The translations under genes and the position numbers were made by a program. The notes below the pieces were generated by a model. The model worked only from the letters and a program-made list of their open reading frames with translations. It was not told the origin of the DNA and ran no database searches. Source: Bacteroidales bacterium UBA6117 (GTDB lineage: Bacteria > Bacteroidota > Bacteroidia > Bacteroidales > VadinHA17). From it: a stretch of 10,522 bases of DNA. Within the stretch, counting starts at the first letter, position 1. Each line of letters begins with the position of its first letter. The stretch is from the NCBI GenBank assembly GCA_002428385.1, contig DIWB01000056.1, positions 7,877-18,398 on the forward strand. Reading direction: 5' to 3'. Shown here in pieces: positions 6,923 to 10,522 of this stretch.

Positions 6923-8719
6923 ATGATGAAAAGCATACTGAAGAATATTTCAGTTGAAAGGATTGCTCTGGCGCTGTTTGGCTCCATGTCTCTCCTGTTT
7001 TTCGGCTTGTTTTACAATCATCATCTCTGGCAAAGGGAACAGGTACAGCTTCTTGAGCTTACTCCAGCTCATTTTATGGAAGTTATTTCGGTCCAGGGCG
7101 GTTTTTCAGTTTTTGCGGGGGAGCTCCTGACACAGTTTTTCCATATCCGGGTAATTGCTGCCATGCTGGTTACCTTTCTTCTGATCCTGCTTCATCTGGC
7201 TGTAAGGAAGCTGATCATATCGGTCTGGCACACCAGGCGCCTTATAATTATTTCCTGGCTACCCTCACTTATTTGCGCCATTTTGCTGACAAGTCAGTTT
7301 TACTATGTTTCAGGTCTGGCAGGTCTGATAATTGCCGTGGCCGGGTCAGTCTGGCATGTACGAAAGACAATGGATGATCGTGTTTTGCACAGAATTATCA
7401 AAGGTGTGCTCCTGCTGGTTGTCGTCTGGTGGCTTGCAGGAGGAGCATTTCTGTCCTGTACACTTGTGCTTATAACATCAGAGATAGTCAGGGCGTATGA
7501 AAATAGTGAATTGAAGCCGCTCAAAACTGCATTAATCGCCTGTTCCGTTTATCTGGTTGCAGCTGTTGCACTGCCTCTTCTTGCCAGAACTTTCCTGATC
7601 AGCGACACTCTTCTTCAGGCATATCTCTCCAAAGCATATTATGCGGTAAGAATATTCTTTCCACTTTCCCTTGCCCTGGCTTTTGCCTCGGTGCCCCTGG
7701 TTCTTCTTTTATACCGTTTTCTGCCCCCGGCTGTCACAGCCTTAACTGAGATGAAAGCAGGTCTGGTCCTGGTTTTCATCCTGACTGTAATCACGGCTGC
7801 CGGCATATTTTACTTTGCAGACTTCGGGGAAGAGCGGGAGATGGCTTATGAGAACTATGTTTATTCAGGCAGATGGGATAAGATAATCTCTATGGCGGAA
7901 AAAGATCAGCCTATAACAGGTGTTCAAAAGGCTGCACTGAACCTGGCTCTTGGCATGACCGGAAGGCTTTCAACGGATATGTTTCATTTCAGGCAGGACA
8001 AGAATGCTCTTTTTGTTCCCTATGTAAGGAGGGGGATGACTCCCTTCATTGCAGGGGAAACACATTACAACCTGGGGCTTTACAATTTCTCGCAGATGTT
8101 TGCAATGGAGACGATAGAGTCGACCGTCGATGCCAGGCTTCCTTCAAGGGCTGTCAGGAGGGTTGCGGAAACCTATTTGCTTAATGGCCAGACCGATATC
8201 GCCTGCAAATTTTATACGTTGCTGAGCCATACCCTGTTTTACAGAAAAGAGGCACGGCATTTTCTCGGTCTGATAAGCGATACAGCCAAATTGAAAGACG
8301 ACCTTTATCTGTCTGAAAAGAGGACCTTAATGCCCGACAATGATTTCTTCTATGATCAGAACAGGATGGATTATGCACTTACAAGCCTGGTGGTTTCCAA
8401 TCCTGCGAACCGGATGGCATTTGAATATTTGATGGCTCATTACCTGCTTAACAAGGACCTCGACGGCTTTCTAAGGAATATCAGTCTGATTAACCAGCTT
8501 GGATATGATGGTATTCCCATTCCTTATCAGGAGGCAGTTGCCTATATCCTGACAAGGCTGGAGGATCCTCCGGAAGCGCTGAGATCTCTGGTTTACGATC
8601 AGTCTGTGATAGGGAATCTGCGGGCTTATGCGAATGCCTACAACAACTCGGGCTCCGATACCCTGAAAATGGAAAGGGAGTTCGGCCAGACCTATTGGTT
8701 TTATCTTCATTACAGGTGA
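6923..8719 (+). CDS. Polytopic inner-membrane protein with soluble helical C-terminal half (DUF6057-like)
   Basis: This protein has 598 residues. The N-terminal half has about eight hydrophobic segments (near 13-31, 76-98, 107-122, 126-146, 160-185, 201-223, 243-267 and 279-299). The loop after the first holds QVQLLELTPAHF and GELLTQFF, which recur in the gene at 10272. The C-terminal half (about 305-598) is soluble and helical, with TPR-like pieces such as YENYVYSGRWDKII, AALNLALGMTGRLSTDMFHF, VAETYLLNGQTDIACKFYTLL, LFYRKEARHF and NPANRMAFEYLMAHYLLNKDL. I recall this combination as the Bacteroidota family DUF6057, whose function is not known; the assignment is from memory. It follows the DUF4369 lipoprotein by 9 nt and is followed 1 nt later by the CxxCH lipoprotein, so the genes should be co-transcribed. 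Two consecutive ATG codons at 6923 and 6926 are both possible starts. No catalytic motif is visible. Confidence 0.8.
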   Translation: MMKSILKNISVERIALALFGSMSLLFFGLFYNHHLWQREQVQLLELTPAHFMEVISVQGGFSVFAGELLTQFFHIRVIAAMLVTFLLILLHLAVRKLIISVWHTRRLIIISWLPSLICAILLTSQFYYVSGLAGLIIAVAGSVWHVRKTMDDRVLHRIIKGVLLLVVVWWLAGGAFLSCTLVLITSEIVRAYENSELKPLKTALIACSVYLVAAVALPLLARTFLISDTLLQAYLSKAYYAVRIFFPLSLALAFASVPLVLLLYRFLPPAVTALTEMKAGLVLVFILTVITAAGIFYFADFGEEREMAYENYVYSGRWDKIISMAEKDQPITGVQKAALNLALGMTGRLSTDMFHFRQDKNALFVPYVRRGMTPFIAGETHYNLGLYNFSQMFAMETIESTVDARLPSRAVRRVAETYLLNGQTDIACKFYTLLSHTLFYRKEARHFLGLISDTAKLKDDLYLSEKRTLMPDNDFFYDQNRMDYALTSLVVSNPANRMAFEYLMAHYLLNKDLDGFLRNISLINQLGYDGIPIPYQEAVAYILTRLEDPPEALRSLVYDQSVIGNLRAYANAYNNSGSDTLKMEREFGQTYWFYLHYR

Positions 8720-8720
8720 T

Positions 8721-10193
8721 ATGAGATTAAGCCTTATATACTTTGCAATCATTCTCCTTTCCGTTGCTTCATGCACAAACAGGGAACCCCGGGATGTTGT
8801 CGCAACGGATTCGTACCCGGAAATGTTTCCTGATTATGAAGGTGTGACGATTCCGGCCAATATTGCCCCGCTGAATTTCAGGGTTGCCGGCGGACCGGAG
8901 AAGGTGGTTACCATGATTTCAGGGGAGAAAGGTTCTCTGAAAGTTGTTTCCTCCGATGACCGGGTGCTTATTCCGGCACGGCAATGGCAGAGGTTTCTTG
9001 CGGATAATACCGGAGAGTCGCTTCAGTTTGAGGTTACGGCTTTAATTGACGGTCGCTGGATTGCATACCGGCCATTCAGGGTAAGCATCGCAGAGGAGCC
9101 CATCGATGGATGTCTTGTTTACAGGAATCTCATGCCGGGTTTTCAGAACTGGAACAGAATGGGGATCTATCAGCGTAACCTGTCATCTTTTGATGTCGGA
9201 ACAGTAATTAACAGCCGGCTTCTTGCCGGCACCTGCATGAACTGTCACTCGTTTGCCGGGAATAATCCCGACAATATGGTTCTGCATCTTAGGGAAAGCT
9301 ATGGAGGGACGATACTTCACCGGAACGGCGTTACCGAGAAAATAAATGCGAGAGCCGGAAAGATGTTTGCCGCTGCAGCATTTCCCTCATGGCATCCTTC
9401 GGGTAAGTACATCGCTTTTTCAGTTAACAGGGTCAACCAGATATTTCATGCAACGGGTACCCGCAGGGCAACCGCTCTGGACCTGAAGTCGGATATAGTC
9501 CTTTACGATACCGGCAGCCATGAAATGAAGATACCTGATCAACTCTCGCGCAGCGACAGGTTTGAAACGTTTCCCTGCTTTTCGCCAGACGGGAAAAGAC
9601 TTTATTTCTGCAGCGCCGATTCGGTGTGTATGCCTGCAGGCTTTGATACGGTTCGGTACAGTCTCTGTTCGGTACCTTTCGACACGGAGAAAGGTGAATT
9701 CGGCGCTGAAACCGATACTCTCGTTTCTTCGGCCGCAACAGGAAAGAGCTGCTCCATACCGAGAGTTTCTCCCGATGGGAATTTTCTTATGTTCACAGTC
9801 TCGGATTACGGTGCATTCCCAAGCTATAATCCCGAATCAGATATCTGGATCATGGATTTGAGAAGCAGAAACAGGTTCACGGCCGATTCGCTTAACAGCC
9901 CCGATGCCGACAGCTGGCACTCCTGGTCGTCAAACTCCCGCTGGGTGGTTGTAAGCAGCCGCAGAATGGACGGATTGTATTCAAATCTGTATATTGCATA
10001 CGTTGATAATAACGGAATTGCCCGGAAACCCTTCCTTCTTCCCCAGAAGGATCCCGGTTTTCACAGCAGCTTCCTTTATTCATTCAACGTGCCGGAGTTT
10101 GCTGTAAAACCGGTTCAGGTGAAGCCATATCAGATCGCGAGGAATGCAAGGCGGACTCCGTCGGTGCCGGTTCAGGCAGGGAGCAGTCATTAG
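8721..10193 (+). CDS. TolB/PD40-type beta-propeller lipoprotein with a CxxCH haem-c-type motif
   Basis: This 490-residue lipoprotein has lipobox VASC (Cys18). Residues 40-125 look like a beta-sandwich. A TCMNCHSF motif (Cys172, Cys175, His176) matches the CxxCH signature for covalent haem c attachment. From about 215 onward there are PD40/TolB-like blades: FPSWHPSGKYIAFSVN, FPCFSPDGKRLYFCS, PRVSPDGNFLMFTVSD and SWSSNSRWVVVSSRR, with SDIVLYD and SDIWIMDL strands between. Six more cysteines (131, 286, 297, 303, 316, 344) are present besides the motif, many for a lipoprotein. It lies 1 nt after the membrane-protein gene. I recall similar Bacteroidota proteins labelled TolB-like or cytochrome c biogenesis, but those labels are not evidence of function. 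It may be an envelope electron carrier or a propeller scaffold. The propeller and lipoprotein calls are firm; haem binding is a prediction. Confidence 0.8.
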   Translation: MRLSLIYFAIILLSVASCTNREPRDVVATDSYPEMFPDYEGVTIPANIAPLNFRVAGGPEKVVTMISGEKGSLKVVSSDDRVLIPARQWQRFLADNTGESLQFEVTALIDGRWIAYRPFRVSIAEEPIDGCLVYRNLMPGFQNWNRMGIYQRNLSSFDVGTVINSRLLAGTCMNCHSFAGNNPDNMVLHLRESYGGTILHRNGVTEKINARAGKMFAAAAFPSWHPSGKYIAFSVNRVNQIFHATGTRRATALDLKSDIVLYDTGSHEMKIPDQLSRSDRFETFPCFSPDGKRLYFCSADSVCMPAGFDTVRYSLCSVPFDTEKGEFGAETDTLVSSAATGKSCSIPRVSPDGNFLMFTVSDYGAFPSYNPESDIWIMDLRSRNRFTADSLNSPDADSWHSWSSNSRWVVVSSRRMDGLYSNLYIAYVDNNGIARKPFLLPQKDPGFHSSFLYSFNVPEFAVKPVQVKPYQIARNARRTPSVPVQAGSSH

Positions 10194-10200
10194 GGCCTGA

Positions 10201-10256
10201 GGCGTAAAGGCGTAAAGGCGTAAAGGCGTAAGGGTGTGAAGGCGTTAGGGCATTGA
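10201..10256 (+). repeat. Tandem array of an 8-bp unit (GGCGTAAA), about seven copies, decaying rightward
   Basis: Three exact GGCGTAAA units (10201-10224) are followed by GGCGTAAG, GGTGTGAA, GGCGTTAG and GGCATTGA, all in register. The array begins 7 nt after the stop of the CxxCH lipoprotein and ends 15 nt before the next ATG. It nearly fills the 78-nt gap between two genes of a probable operon. The unit is not a multiple of three, and the array contains stop codons when read from the upstream gene, so it is not coding. It is purine-rich with no obvious hairpin. Confidence 0.9.
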
Positions 10257-10271
10257 GGAAAAAGTTTTAAG

Positions 10272-10522
10272 ATGGAAAATAACAGGAAAAAGGAACTGAT
10301 TGTTGCAGGGGTCTTCTTCGGTGCAGCATTTGTTTTCTTCCGGTTTTATTACCAGTATCATCTTTATTTCATCGAACAGCTGCAGATATTTCTGCTTACC
10401 CCGGCTCATTTCCTGTCATATTTCTCAAAACCGGGATTTCTGTCATCATATATCGGTGATTTCCTCACTCAGTTTTATTACCTGTCGGGAGGAGGACCTG
10501 CTGTTATTTCATTAACACTGAT
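10272..10522 (+). CDS. Second DUF6057-like membrane protein, N-terminal part (3' end outside the window)
   Basis: An ATG at 10272 opens a frame that stays open to the window edge (83 complete codons). It begins MENNRKKELIVAGVFF, a short charged N-terminus followed by a membrane segment at about 10-26. It then shows YHLYFIEQLQIFLLTPAHF and IGDFLTQFYY. These match, in order and spacing, NHHLWQREQVQLLELTPAHF and AGELLTQFFH of the membrane protein at 6923-8719, so the two are paralogs. The start is supported by that alignment: both begin one membrane segment before the shared motif. A purine stretch, GAGGAA, lies 11 nt upstream of the ATG and may or may not act as a ribosome binding site. Same strand as the upstream lipoprotein gene, so it is probably in the same transcript. 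Function unknown. Confidence 0.85.
   Translation, partial: MENNRKKELIVAGVFFGAAFVFFRFYYQYHLYFIEQLQIFLLTPAHFLSYFSKPGFLSSYIGDFLTQFYYLSGGGPAVISLTL

Noticed and set aside
8471..8776. Minus-strand open frame across the junction of the membrane-protein and CxxCH-lipoprotein genes
   Set aside because: It overlaps two strong + strand genes and shows no family features.
9433..9861. Overlapping open frames on both strands inside the propeller lipoprotein gene
   Set aside because: They are low-quality shadow translations without motifs; the + strand propeller frame explains the region fully.
10201..10256. CRISPR array
   Set aside because: The units are 8 bp and directly adjacent, with no spacers and no cas genes nearby; it is a simple tandem repeat.
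10201..10256. G-quadruplex from regularly spaced GG pairs
   Set aside because: Only two-G tracts with six-base loops are present, which is too weak to claim.
10300..10515. Small + strand open frame near the right edge
   Set aside because: It is out of frame with the better reading from 10272, which aligns with the paralog at 6923-8719.

Overview
The window looks like chromosomal DNA of a Bacteroidota bacterium, probably of the order Bacteroidales. The reasons are an adjacent SusC/SusD outer-membrane pair, a hybrid-two-component-type AraC DNA-binding domain just upstream, many short-signal-peptide lipoproteins, no strong Shine-Dalgarno sequences, and Bacteroidota-specific families (DUF4369, DUF6057-like). 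All genes are on the + strand. There is no tRNA, rRNA, CRISPR array, transposase or phage gene.

Left block (1-6221), a glycan-uptake locus. It opens with the 3' end of a regulator gene (AraC-type helix-turn-helix). A 164-bp intergenic region follows, holding two inverted repeats and a spaced direct repeat. Next come three tightly packed genes: a SusC/RagA TonB-dependent transporter (419-3568), a SusD/RagB lipoprotein (3572-5344) and a Trp-rich lipoprotein with a PKD-like domain, likely a surface glycan-binding protein (5351-6187). A strong intrinsic terminator at 6192-6221 closes the unit. SusD and the third lipoprotein would capture glycan at the surface, SusC would import it with TonB energy, and the regulator would switch the genes on. 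No glycoside hydrolase or other degradative enzyme is visible, so the substrate cannot be read from this window.

Right block (6254 to beyond 10522), an uncharacterised envelope operon. It contains a small DUF4369-type lipoprotein with no thioredoxin domain, a polytopic membrane protein with a soluble helical C-terminal half (DUF6057-like), a beta-propeller-type lipoprotein carrying a CxxCH haem-c-type motif and many cysteines, and the 5' end of a second DUF6057-like gene that is a clear paralog of the first. The first three genes are 1-9 nt apart. The two paralogs flank the CxxCH lipoprotein, and the second is preceded by a tandem array of an 8-bp unit. This block is the best candidate for an undescribed system: its gene content suggests an inner-membrane protein working with outer-membrane or periplasmic lipoproteins, but the function is unknown.

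No gene-free stretch exceeds 300 bases. The largest gap, 255-418, is annotated as regulatory.
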